From the NCBI RefSeq assembly GCF_002998435.1, contig NZ_CP027231.1, forward strand, positions 3,017,001 to 3,081,000: a stretch of 64,000 nt of DNA, in the 5' to 3' direction. The notes beneath the pieces are model-generated. The model had not been told where the DNA came from. It ran no database searches and worked only from the letters and a program-made list of their open reading frames with translations. Of this stretch, positions 52,281 through 61,565 are shown one piece after another. Position numbers and translations under genes: made by a program. The stretch comes from Bacteroides zoogleoformans. GTDB lineage: Bacteria > Bacteroidota > Bacteroidia > Bacteroidales > Bacteroidaceae. The first letter of the stretch is position 1. Every line of letters starts with the position of its first letter.

Positions 52281-55200
52281 ATGGTTAAATTTTTGATACA
52301 ACGGCCTATTGCCGTGCTGATGGCATTCACGGCATGCTTCATCGTCGGGATGGTGACTTATTTCACTTTGCCGGTATCTTTGTTGCCCGATATTGCCATC
52401 CCGGAGATCACCGTACAGGTGTCGGCGCAAAACACTTCGGCGCGTGAACTGGAAAATACCGTGGTGAAACCTTTGCGTCAGCAGCTCATTCAGGTGGCTA
52501 AGCTGAAAGATATGAACAGCGAGACGCGCGATGGGGCGGGGATCATTCGCCTGAACTTTGATTATGGAACCAATACCGACCTTGCTTTCATCGAGGTGAA
52601 CGAAAAGATTGATGCCGCCATGAACTATCTGCCCAAGGATACCGACCGTCCGAAAGTGATAAAGGCGAGTGTTACGGATATTCCGGTGTTCTACCTTAAT
52701 CTGACGCTGAAGAATGACAGTGTATACGGCAAGACGGATGAACGTGCTTTCCTTGATTTGTGCGAGTTTGCCGAGAATGTGATAAAACGCCGTATCGAGC
52801 AGCTGACCGAGGTGGCGATGGTGGATGTAACCGGTCTGCAGCAACGTCGGTTGCAGATTACACCTGACCCTGATAAACTGGCCGTACTGGGACTTTCCAT
52901 AGAAGAACTGGAGAAGACATTGGCTCAGAACAATGTGGAGCCGGGAAGTATGACCGTGCGCGACGGTTATTATGAGTATAACATTAAATTTTCCACCTTG
53001 TTGCGGACGGAAGAGGATGTAAGAAACATTCTGCTGCGCAAGGAGGGACGCATTATCCGTCTGGGGGATTTTTGCCGTGTGGACATTGTGCCTGTCGAGG
53101 AAACGGGAGTTTCGATGAGCAATGGCAAACGTGCCGTTACTTTGGCCGTCATCAAGCAGGCGGACGAGAACATGGATGATATGAAGCTTGCCATAGACCG
53201 CACAATGGAATATTTCAAGGCGGTATATCCGGAGATTGAATTCAGTGTCAGCCGCGATCAGACGGAATTGCTGGATTATACCATCTCCAACCTGCAACAG
53301 AATCTTTCGTTGGGTTTCCTGTTTATCTGCATCGTGGCTGTGCTCTTTCTGGGGGATGTGAAGTCTCCCTTCATCATCGGATTGAGCATGGTGGTATCTA
53401 TTGTGATCTGTTTCTTGTTCTTCTATCTGTTCAAGATGTCGCTCAATATCATCTCCCTCTCCGGACTGATTCTGGCGTTGGGCATGATGATTGACAGCAG
53501 CATTATCGTGACGGAGAATATTTCGCAATATCGCGAGCGGGGATATTCGCTGAAGCGGGCTTGTGTAGCGGGCACGAGCGAGGTGATTACGCCGATGCTG
53601 AGTTCGTCGCTGACTACCGTTGCCGTGTTTCTGCCATTGATATTTATGAGCGGCATTGCCGGGGCACTTTTTTATGACCAAGCGTTTGCCGTCACTGTGG
53701 GGCTGTCGGTTTCTTACTTCACGGGTATCATGCTGCTGCCGGTGCTTTACATGCTGGTCTATCGTGTGGGGATACGCGGCAGGGCGTGGTTGCCCCGCGT
53801 CCGCATCAAGAATCCGTTGAAAGAACATACACTCGACCGTTTTTATGATGCAGGCATCGATTGGGTCTTTTCTCATAAGGCGGTGTGCATCGCTTTTTGT
53901 GTGATATCCGTTCCTCTTTGTGTCTTCTGGTTTTATTTCATTGACAAAGAACGAATGCCCGAGATAGACCAAAACGAATTGATAGCCCGTGTGGAGTGGA
54001 ATGAAAATATACATGTGGACGAAAACAGGCATCGGGTAGATGCGCTATTCAAGTTGTTAGCGGACGAAACAGTGGAACAGACGGCGGCTGTCGGTCAACA
54101 AGATTATCTGTTGGATCGCGAGCAGGCTCTCTCGTTGTCGGAAGCGGAATTGTATTTCAAGACTGCCGGGCCGGAAAAGATTGCTCCTTTGCAGAAGAGA
54201 GTTTTCGGGTGGGTGAAGCGGGAATATCCGTTGGCCATAGTATCTTTTTCACCACCTGAAACCGTATTCGAGAAGCTTTTCGTGACCGGAGAGGCTGATG
54301 TGGTGGCGGAACTTTATCCCCGTAGCAAGGAGAAGATGCCGGTGGCGGATGAATTGCGCGGACTGGAACAGCGATTTGCCGAAGTGACAGGGATGGCGTC
54401 TACAGGCATTGCTTTTGAGAATCAATTGAACATCAGCATACAGCAAGAAAAACTCTTGCTGTATAATGTTTCGTATGATGAACTTTATCGTGAATTGAAG
54501 ACTGCATTCAAGGAAAATAGTGTGGCGGTGTTACATTCTTTCAGGCAATATTTGTCCATCGGTATTGTAGGGGAGGAACAGACTGTAAATGATGTGTTGC
54601 GCCGGACATTGATACAGACCCGTCCGGATGCTAAGGGGGAGAAAGAGTATGTCCCGCTGCGTGAGTTGATACAGATGACGCCGGCGGAGGACTTGAAGAC
54701 GATAACATCGGGGCGCAACGGCGAATACATTCCGTTCCGTTTCTATGAAGTGGCCGATGCCACACCATTGATGGAGAGTGTGAAGCAGGAGGCAGATGCT
54801 ACGGGAGATTGGGATACGGCTTTTTCAGGAAGCTTCTTCTCAAACCGGAAGATGCTGAATGAATTGGTCGTGATTCTTTTCATTTCTATTTTGTTGATGT
54901 ACTTTATTCTTGCCGCCCAGTTCGAGAGCTTTGTACAACCGCTTATCGTTTTGCTCGAAATACCGGTGGATGTGGCTTTCGCATTGTTGCTGTTGTGGGC
55001 GTGCGGACATACGCTGAACCTGATGTCTGCCATCGGACTGATTGTGACGTGCGGTATCATCATCAACGACTCCATCCTGAAGATAGATGCCGTCAATGAA
55101 TTGAGAAAGACGGGAATGCCTTTGCTGGAGGCCATTCACGAAGCCGGCCGAAGGAGGCTTCGCCCTATTATCATGACCTCGCTGACCACCATATTTGCCA

Positions 55201-55367
55201 TGGTGCCGTTACTGTTTTCATTCGATATGGGTTCGGAGTTGCAGAAACCGCTTTCCATAGCGATGATTGGAACCATGTTGATCGGAACGCTGGTGAGTTT
55301 ATTCATTATCCCGTTGATATATTGGTTTATTCAAAGAGAGAAGAGTATTTTAGACAAGAAGATTTGA
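52281..55367 (+). CDS. RND multidrug efflux permease 1
   Basis: 1028 residues. Standard 12-helix RND layout: the first helix VKFLIQRPIAVLMAFTACF, then a periplasmic porter loop, helices 2-6 with SGLILALGMMIDSSIIVTEN (motif with the proton-relay Asp), a second porter loop and helices 8-12 ending with TMLIGTLVSLFIIPLIYWF. Hydrophobic/amphiphile exporter type; substrate not deducible. Overlaps the extended upstream frame of the tolC-like gene, but the proper tolC start is 12 bp after the stop. Confidence 0.93.
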   Translation: MVKFLIQRPIAVLMAFTACFIVGMVTYFTLPVSLLPDIAIPEITVQVSAQNTSARELENTVVKPLRQQLIQVAKLKDMNSETRDGAGIIRLNFDYGTNTDLAFIEVNEKIDAAMNYLPKDTDRPKVIKASVTDIPVFYLNLTLKNDSVYGKTDERAFLDLCEFAENVIKRRIEQLTEVAMVDVTGLQQRRLQITPDPDKLAVLGLSIEELEKTLAQNNVEPGSMTVRDGYYEYNIKFSTLLRTEEDVRNILLRKEGRIIRLGDFCRVDIVPVEETGVSMSNGKRAVTLAVIKQADENMDDMKLAIDRTMEYFKAVYPEIEFSVSRDQTELLDYTISNLQQNLSLGFLFICIVAVLFLGDVKSPFIIGLSMVVSIVICFLFFYLFKMSLNIISLSGLILALGMMIDSSIIVTENISQYRERGYSLKRACVAGTSEVITPMLSSSLTTVAVFLPLIFMSGIAGALFYDQAFAVTVGLSVSYFTGIMLLPVLYMLVYRVGIRGRAWLPRVRIKNPLKEHTLDRFYDAGIDWVFSHKAVCIAFCVISVPLCVFWFYFIDKERMPEIDQNELIARVEWNENIHVDENRHRVDALFKLLADETVEQTAAVGQQDYLLDREQALSLSEAELYFKTAGPEKIAPLQKRVFGWVKREYPLAIVSFSPPETVFEKLFVTGEADVVAELYPRSKEKMPVADELRGLEQRFAEVTGMASTGIAFENQLNISIQQEKLLLYNVSYDELYRELKTAFKENSVAVLHSFRQYLSIGIVGEEQTVNDVLRRTLIQTRPDAKGEKEYVPLRELIQMTPAEDLKTITSGRNGEYIPFRFYEVADATPLMESVKQEADATGDWDTAFSGSFFSNRKMLNELVVILFISILLMYFILAAQFESFVQPLIVLLEIPVDVAFALLLLWACGHTLNLMSAIGLIVTCGIIINDSILKIDAVNELRKTGMPLLEAIHEAGRRRLRPIIMTSLTTIFAMVPLLFSFDMGSELQKPLSIAMIGTMLIGTLVSLFIIPLIYWFIQREKSILDKKI

Positions 55368-55378
55368 TAATTATCGAG

Positions 55379-56869
55379 ATGAAAAAAAAGATTCTTACTT
55401 TGCTGTTTGCAATAGGAGCATTGGCAGTGGCTGCTCAGGAGCGGATAACGCTTGATTTGCAGCAGGCCATTGCACTGGCAAACGACAGTTCGCTGGAGGC
55501 TTTTCGTACTAAAAACATGTATCTGGCCGGTTATTGGGAATATCGCACATACAAGGCAAATCGGCTTCCAAGTCTGACATTGAACATGACACCGGCGCAA
55601 TACAACCGTGACATTACCAAGCGATACGATTCGGAGCAAAACCTTGATATCTACCGCAGTCAGCAATCTTTCCAAGCTTACGGCAATCTTGCCATCAGAC
55701 AGAATTTAGACTTGACGGGAGGTACTTTCTATTTAGATACGGAGTTAGGTTATATGCGTAGCTTCGGCAGCAATAAGTATACTCAGTTTACCAGTGTGCC
55801 GATACGTTTAGGCTATTCTCAAAGTTTGGTAGGCTATAATCCTTTTCGCTGGGAGCGCAAAATAGAACCTTTGAAGTATGAAAAGGTAAAGAAGGAGTAT
55901 CTCTATAATACCGAACAGGTGTCCGAGCAAGTCACCACTCACTTCTTTGCCCTTGCCATGGCACAGGCTGAATATGACTTGGCGAAAGAGAACGCCGTGT
56001 CTACCGATACTCTTTATCGCATCGGAATGCAACGCCTGAAGATTGCCGCCATCAGCCGTGCAGATTTGTTGACGCTGAAACTCGATGTGGTGAATGCACG
56101 CAATACGTTGCAGAACGCTGCCAGTGCATTGAAACGTGCCATGTTCTCTTTAGCTTCTTTTCTGAATATGGAAAAAAACACGAATATCAGAGTGATGCTT
56201 CCAAGTCGTCCGCAAACATTAACCATATCGGTGGATGAAGCTTTGCAGGCTGCTCAGGTCAATAATCCTAAATTCTTGGAACTTCGCCAGAGCATATTGG
56301 AAGCCGAACAGAGCGTGGATAAGGAAAAAAAAGAATCTCGGTTCAATGCCGGTATCAATGCCAGTGTCGGTTTTAACCAAGTGGCTGAGAAAATAGGGGA
56401 AGCATACAAGCGTCCCATGCAGCAGGAAATGGTGTCGGTCAGTGTGTCCATTCCATTGGTGGATTGGGGAGTGAGGAAAGGGAAATACAACATGGCGAAG
56501 AACAACCTGAATGTGGTAAAAACTTCCGCCCGGCAAAGTGAAGTCAGCATTGAAGAGGAGGTGATTATGACAGTGAGCGATTTCAATATACAGCAGGAAT
56601 TGGTGGCAAGTGCCGAAGAGGCGCTCGACCTTGCCATTCTTGCATACAATGAGACCCGTCAGCGTTTTATCATAGGCAAGGCGGACATCAACAGTCTGAC
56701 CCTTTCGCTGAACCGCCAGCAGGAGGCACAGCGAAACTATATCTCTGCCTTACAGAATTACTGGCTGAATTATTATAAAATACGTAAGTTGACTTTGCAC
56801 GATTTTGCATCGGGTTTTTCACTTTCCGAAAAATTCGATTATCGCCAATCGTCAGCCACTGACCGTTAA
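55379..56869 (+). CDS. TolC-family outer-membrane channel
   Basis: 496 residues from the ATG at 55379, where the signal peptide MKKKILTLLFAIGALAVAAQ begins. Two repeated helical halves typical of outer-membrane efflux proteins (LDLQQAIALANDSSLEAFR, QEAQRNYISALQNYWLNYYK). It provides the outer-membrane exit for both permeases in the operon. Confidence 0.9.
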   Translation: MKKKILTLLFAIGALAVAAQERITLDLQQAIALANDSSLEAFRTKNMYLAGYWEYRTYKANRLPSLTLNMTPAQYNRDITKRYDSEQNLDIYRSQQSFQAYGNLAIRQNLDLTGGTFYLDTELGYMRSFGSNKYTQFTSVPIRLGYSQSLVGYNPFRWERKIEPLKYEKVKKEYLYNTEQVSEQVTTHFFALAMAQAEYDLAKENAVSTDTLYRIGMQRLKIAAISRADLLTLKLDVVNARNTLQNAASALKRAMFSLASFLNMEKNTNIRVMLPSRPQTLTISVDEALQAAQVNNPKFLELRQSILEAEQSVDKEKKESRFNAGINASVGFNQVAEKIGEAYKRPMQQEMVSVSVSIPLVDWGVRKGKYNMAKNNLNVVKTSARQSEVSIEEEVIMTVSDFNIQQELVASAEEALDLAILAYNETRQRFIIGKADINSLTLSLNRQQEAQRNYISALQNYWLNYYKIRKLTLHDFASGFSLSEKFDYRQSSATDR

Positions 56870-56882
56870 TCATTCATTGCTC

Positions 56883-59800
56883 ATGAAATCCGCATCTTCT
56901 TTCACCGTTATCGTTGCCTTTGTCTGCCTTGCTTTGGTGGGTATGGCATTGGTGCCGTTGCTTCCCGTCAAGCTGAATCCGTCCCGCAGTCTGCCTGGGT
57001 TTACCGTGGGGTTCGGCATGCCGGGCGCTTCGTCGAGGGTGGTGGAGATGGAGGTTACCGGTAAGCTGGAATCCATGCTGGCACGTATTCGGGGGGTGAA
57101 GAACCTGAATTCTGTTTCGGGTAATGGTTTCGGTAGGATTACCGTGGAACTAGACAAGCATGCCGATGTAGATGTAGTGCGCTTTGAAGCTTCCACCGTC
57201 ATCCGGCAAACATGGCCGCAATTGCCTTCCGGGACTAGCTATCCGGTTATCCGGATGAAAGTTCCTGACGAAAACGCTTCGCGTCCGTTCATGTCTTATA
57301 CTCTGAATGCCCCTTCCGCTCCGATTTTGATACAGCAGTACGCTGAAGAGCATATCAAACCGCGGCTGGCGCGTCTTTCGGGTATTTATAAGGTGGAAAT
57401 CAGCGGTGCCACTTCCATGGAGTGGAGGTTGGAGTACGATAGCGAACAATTGCGTATATTGGGAGTGACGTTGTCGGATATAAGGGAGGCTGTGCGGCGC
57501 CATTACCGGAAAGAGTTTCTGGGTACGCATAATGTAGATACCGGTAAAGACGGCGAGCAATGGATACGGTTGGTGCTTGTGCCTGAGGGAGATACTACGG
57601 ACTTTGACCCTACTGTCATTGCCGTGACTGCTGCCGATGGGAAGTTGTTTCACTTGGACGAATTGGTCTCGGTTGTGCGTATGGAGGAAGAACCGCAGAG
57701 TTATTACCGCATCAATGGTTTGAACTCTATCTATCTTTCCATCACGGCAGAAGAGACTGCCAATCAGTTGCAGTTGAGCCGTGCGGTTATGAATGAGATG
57801 GAAGATATTTGTCGGGCGCTTCCTGCCGGTTATGAAGTGCATGCCAATTATGACGCCACCGAGTACATACGTGAGGAATTGGATAAAATTTACTTCCGTA
57901 CCGGGTTGACGGTTCTGATTCTGCTTGTTTTTGTATGGCTCATTACACGCAGGTTGAAATATCTTTTTCTGATTGTGACCGCTCTGGTTGTGAACATAGC
58001 GGTAGCACTTATATTCTATTATTTTTTCGGGTTGGAGATGCAACTTTATTCGCTGGCGGGTATTACTGTTTCGCTTAATCTGGTGATAGACAGTACGATT
58101 GTGATGGCAGAACACATACTGCATAGGCGTAATCTGAAAGCTTTTATGTCGGTGCTGGCTGCCGCGCTCACCACGATGGGGGCATTGGTCATTATTTTCT
58201 TTCTTGATGAAAAGATACGGCTTAATTTGCAGGATTTTGCCGCAGTGGTGATCATCAATCTGGCTGTATCTCTGATGGTAGCGTTGTTTTTCGTTCCGGC
58301 AATGATTGAAAAAATAGGGTTGAGAAGTGGAAAAAAGAAAGTGAAAAGTAGAAAGTTGAGAATGAGAAAAAAAGTTTTTCGTTTTTCCTTTTCCTCTTTT
58401 CGCTTTTCAGTGTACTTTGCCCGTTGCTATGCTGTCTTGATTCGTTTTCTCTGTCGTTGGCGTTGGGCGGTATGCACGTTTTTAATTCTTGGTTTTGGCT
58501 TGCCGGTCTTTTTGCTACCCGAGAAACTGGAAGGAGAGGGGAAATGGAAAGAGACATATAATAAAACGTTCGGCTCTACTATATACAAAGAGTCGGTGAA
58601 ACCTGTTGTCGACAAGGTCTTGGGCGGCAGTTTGCGCCTATTTGTGCAAAAAGTGTATGAGGGTAGTTATTTCACTCGTAACGAAGAAACCGTTCTGCAT
58701 GCCAACGCTAATTTACCTAATGGAAGTACACTGGAACAGATGAATACATTGATGAAACGAATGGAAACCTATCTTAGCGGCTTTAAGGAAATCAAGCAAT
58801 TCCACACGTCCATATATAGTCCCCGGCGTGCCGGTATACAGGTTTACTTCAAAAAAGAGTTCCAGAATACGGGATTTCCTTATACGTTGAAAGCAAATAT
58901 GATAAGCAAGGCGTTGCAGCTTGGAGGTGGCAGTTGGGGTATTTATGGGTTGCAGGATCAGGGCTTCAGCAACGATGTGCGTGAAAGCGCAGGTTCTTAT
59001 CGCATCAAAATGTACGGTTATAATTACGATGAACTTTATCATTGGGCTGAGGAACTGAAAGCTAAACTGTTGACACACCGTCGCATCAAAGAGGTGCTCA
59101 TCAGTTCGGAATTTTCATGGTGGAAAGACGATTATCAGGAGTTTTATTTCAAACTGAATAAAGAACGTATGGCACAAGAGGGTATCGATGCACAAACCCT
59201 TTTTGCTGCTGTACGTCCCATCTTCGGCAAGAATATGGAGATTGGTTCGGTGATAACGGAGCAAGGGGCGGAGAAAATAAAGCTTTCTTCCCGTCAATCG
59301 GGAGAATATGATATCTGGGCGATGCGGTTTTTTCCTAATGGTGTAGGGGGCGGCAAGTATTACAAACTTTCCGAATTGGCCACGGTGGAGAAAGGGCAGA
59401 TGCCGCAGGAGATTGCCAAGGAGAACCAGCAATATCGCCTTTGCCTGCAATATGAATACATTGGCTCGGGAGAGATGGGTAACAAGGTGCAAAAGCGTGA
59501 TTTGGAGGAATTCAACAAACTCCTTCCGATGGGCTATACGGCGGAGTCGGACAACAATCGATGGATGTGGGATCGGAAAGACAACAAGCAATACCTGCTT
59601 TTGTTGGTAGTGATAGCAATCATATTTTTGACAACGAGTGTCTTGTTCAATTCGCTGAAGCAGCCGCTTGCCATTATTTTCGTGATTCCCGTTTCTTATA
59701 TAGGAGTGTTCCTTACGTTTTATTGGTTTCGGTTGAATTTCGATCAGGGAGGTTTTGCCTCTTTCGTTTTGTTATGCGGCATCACGGTAAATGCCAGCAT

Positions 59801-60074
59801 CTATATATTAAATGAATACAACAGCATCCGCCGTCGTTTTCCACGTCTTTCTTCCCTTCGTGCCTATACCAAGGCATGGAATGTGAAAGCCATCCCCATT
59901 TTCCTCACGGTAGTCTCCACCATTCTGGGCTTCATTCCTTTTATGATAGGCACCGATAAAGAAGCGTTTTGGTTTCCGTTGGCGGCAGGCACTATCGGGG
60001 GGCTGGTAATGTCCGTTATCGGCATCTTCTTGTTTTTACCGGTTTTTGTGTTGAAGAAGAAAGATTTCCATTAA
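56883..60074 (+). CDS. RND efflux permease 2, with a low-complexity insertion
   Basis: 1063 residues from the ATG at 56883. It is RND-like (SSFTVIVAFVCLALVGMALV, SLAGITVSLNLVIDSTIVMAE with the relay Asp, LLLVVIAIIFLTTSVLFNSL, ASFVLLCGITVNASIYILNE) but differs clearly from permease 1, so it is not a recent duplicate. In the cytoplasmic linker after helix 6 a basic stretch (GLRSGKKKVKSRKLRMRKK) is encoded by an A/T-rich imperfect inverted repeat at 58324-58412. The gene is 13 bp after the tolC-like gene. Whether it works with the single adaptor is unknown. Confidence 0.88.
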   Translation: MKSASSFTVIVAFVCLALVGMALVPLLPVKLNPSRSLPGFTVGFGMPGASSRVVEMEVTGKLESMLARIRGVKNLNSVSGNGFGRITVELDKHADVDVVRFEASTVIRQTWPQLPSGTSYPVIRMKVPDENASRPFMSYTLNAPSAPILIQQYAEEHIKPRLARLSGIYKVEISGATSMEWRLEYDSEQLRILGVTLSDIREAVRRHYRKEFLGTHNVDTGKDGEQWIRLVLVPEGDTTDFDPTVIAVTAADGKLFHLDELVSVVRMEEEPQSYYRINGLNSIYLSITAEETANQLQLSRAVMNEMEDICRALPAGYEVHANYDATEYIREELDKIYFRTGLTVLILLVFVWLITRRLKYLFLIVTALVVNIAVALIFYYFFGLEMQLYSLAGITVSLNLVIDSTIVMAEHILHRRNLKAFMSVLAAALTTMGALVIIFFLDEKIRLNLQDFAAVVIINLAVSLMVALFFVPAMIEKIGLRSGKKKVKSRKLRMRKKVFRFSFSSFRFSVYFARCYAVLIRFLCRWRWAVCTFLILGFGLPVFLLPEKLEGEGKWKETYNKTFGSTIYKESVKPVVDKVLGGSLRLFVQKVYEGSYFTRNEETVLHANANLPNGSTLEQMNTLMKRMETYLSGFKEIKQFHTSIYSPRRAGIQVYFKKEFQNTGFPYTLKANMISKALQLGGGSWGIYGLQDQGFSNDVRESAGSYRIKMYGYNYDELYHWAEELKAKLLTHRRIKEVLISSEFSWWKDDYQEFYFKLNKERMAQEGIDAQTLFAAVRPIFGKNMEIGSVITEQGAEKIKLSSRQSGEYDIWAMRFFPNGVGGGKYYKLSELATVEKGQMPQEIAKENQQYRLCLQYEYIGSGEMGNKVQKRDLEEFNKLLPMGYTAESDNNRWMWDRKDNKQYLLLLVVIAIIFLTTSVLFNSLKQPLAIIFVIPVSYIGVFLTFYWFRLNFDQGGFASFVLLCGITVNASIYILNEYNSIRRRFPRLSSLRAYTKAWNVKAIPIFLTVVSTILGFIPFMIGTDKEAFWFPLAAGTIGGLVMSVIGIFLFLPVFVLKKKDFH
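58324..58412. repeat. Imperfect inverted repeat inside RND permease 2
   Basis: A left, purine-rich arm (GAAGTGGAAAAAAGAAAG, GTGAAAAGTAGAAAG) is followed by a pyrimidine-rich arm (TTTTTCCTTTTCCTCTTTTC, GCTTTTCAGTG) that is its approximate complement. The reading frame stays open through both arms. Confidence 0.65.
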
Positions 60075-60079
60075 CTTTG
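60072..60079 (+). promoter_or_regulatory. -7 promoter box before the Gfo/Idh/MocA remnant
   Basis: TAACTTTG matches the consensus and overlaps the stop codon of permease 2. It lies 43 bp before the first usable start of the following frame. Confidence 0.45.
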
Positions 60080-60122
60080 CACGTCTTATGGAAGTGGAGG
60101 CGTATGTGATTTTTTCGCTTTC

Positions 60123-61049
60123 GTGAAACCCGATAAAAATATGATGATTTCTCCTCCGGCTTTGGGCTTGCGGTGCGAACCGATAGACGTGGTGCGCATC
60201 GGTTTGATTGGTTTGGGACAACGCGGTCTGCAAACCTTGCGTCGTTATACTTTTGTGGAAGAGTGCTTTGAACTGGTGCGTACTGCCGAAGCAACCCGCC
60301 GGCATTGTTTCATGACGGAAAACTGTTGTTACGACTGGTTTTCGCTTGCCGCATTGGAGCTTCGCGATGCCGGATTTTTCGGCACGATTACGCATTGCGA
60401 GGGAGCTTATATCCACGATTGGAGGAATCGTTTCTCGGCAGGAAGTCACGGTGCGCAGACCTGGTACAAAACGAGCTGTTGGCATGGAGGCAACCCATAT
60501 CCCACGCATGGCATAGGGCCGATAGCACAGTTGTTGGGTATTCACCGCAGTGACAGGTTCAGCCATTTGGTCTCGGTCACGGGACAAGCTGCGGGTGCGG
60601 AAAGCCTCTTGGGGCATGGCAACACGACGCTGCTCACCACCGAGCGTGGAGTGACTGTACTCTTGCAGTTCGATGGCACTACCCCTCGTCCCTATTCACG
60701 TATTCAGGCTGTATGCGGTACGGAAGGCTTTGCCCGAAAATATCCCCTTGCGCAGGTGCAGCACGAGAGCGATTTGTTCGAGGGGGAAGTCGCGGAGGCT
60801 TTCTTGCGCAAATACATGCGCGGCCCTGCTGCCGACTTATGGCGCGAGGGGAGTGAGCGCGGTGTGCCCAACGAGATGAACTATGCCATGGATTGCCGGT
60901 TGATATACTGCTTGCGACATGGGTTGCCCCTCGACATCGATGTTTATGATGCAGCAGAATGGTCGTGTCTGGCTGAACTGACGCAAATATCAGCCCGGCG
61001 TGGTGGAGAGCGCGTCGATATTCCCGACTTCCTGAATCTTCACTTTTGA
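60123..61049 (+). pseudogene. Gfo/Idh/MocA (GH109-like) oxidoreductase, internally deleted
   Basis: 308 residues from a GTG at 60123; intact GH109-type enzymes are about 430-460. The Rossmann start VRIGLIGLGQRG is kept, but the protein jumps after YTFVEE directly to CFELVRTAEATRRHC, losing about 100 residues, including the rest of the NAD fold and the catalytic E-(K/V)-P motif. A second gap removes the stretch before HGNTTLLTTERG. The remaining C-terminal blocks (ENCCYDWFSLAAL, GAYIHDWR, GFARKYPLAQ, DAAEWSCLAEL) are typical of GH109. No signal peptide is left either. The frame is open but the product should be inactive. Confidence 0.72.
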
Positions 61050-61511
61050 ATCTACGCAAGCTGACGGAAGGTGAGGTCGCTTGCTTCAGTAGTATATTCG
61101 CTACTTGGCAGCTTATCCGCATTGTGATATTATTCAGGAATTACCCGATTGTAATATATGAATTACCAAGTTCGGTATAGGCGTTCCTTTTGCCAAAGAT
61201 GAGGGGCTGCATCCCATCGGACGGATATTTCCTGAATGTACCGGTTTACGGCGATTAGGCAGAAGAGAGCCTTTTGCGCCGGCGCCCCCTGTTTGACGGC
61301 TACAATCCTTTGTCGTGACAAAGGCAAGTGTCTGACAAGGTAGGGGTAAACCTGTGATAGTCAATGTGATTTGGCTTTGAAAACACAAGCCTCCGGGTGA
61401 GGTTATCTACCTGCTTCTTATCCCGAACTCAGGTATGAAGTGGCTTTCAAAATGATATATGTCAGGTGCCTGATCGCAATATTTTGTCGATGCAAAATGA
61501 GTAATAGAACA
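61050..61511. other. Intergenic region without recognised gene
   Basis: About 460 bp. A short frame near 61170-61300 reads GVPFAKDEGLHPIGRIFPEC and could be a fossil, but has no start and I cannot assign it. No hairpin of note. Confidence 0.5.
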
Positions 61512-61543
61512 TTTGCGAAACAGAAATATTACCGTTATATTTG
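61512..61543 (+). promoter_or_regulatory. Promoter of pepD
   Basis: TTTG at 61512-61515 and TATATTTG at 61536-61543 with a 20-bp spacer match the Bacteroides -33/-7 consensus very well. Transcription would start near 61549, giving a leader of about 10-17 nt. Confidence 0.75.
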
Positions 61544-61565
61544 CGAAAACCAACTTTATATGATT

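Noticed and set aside
52095..54032. 645-residue open frame on the minus strand
   Set aside because: It lies entirely antisense to the adaptor end and RND permease 1, which have clear families; its composition (many His, Gln and Arg) is typical of a shadow frame.
61440..61565. N-terminal extension of pepD
   Set aside because: It lies upstream of a near-perfect -33/-7 promoter, and the family begins at about MSTILQLAPQNVW.
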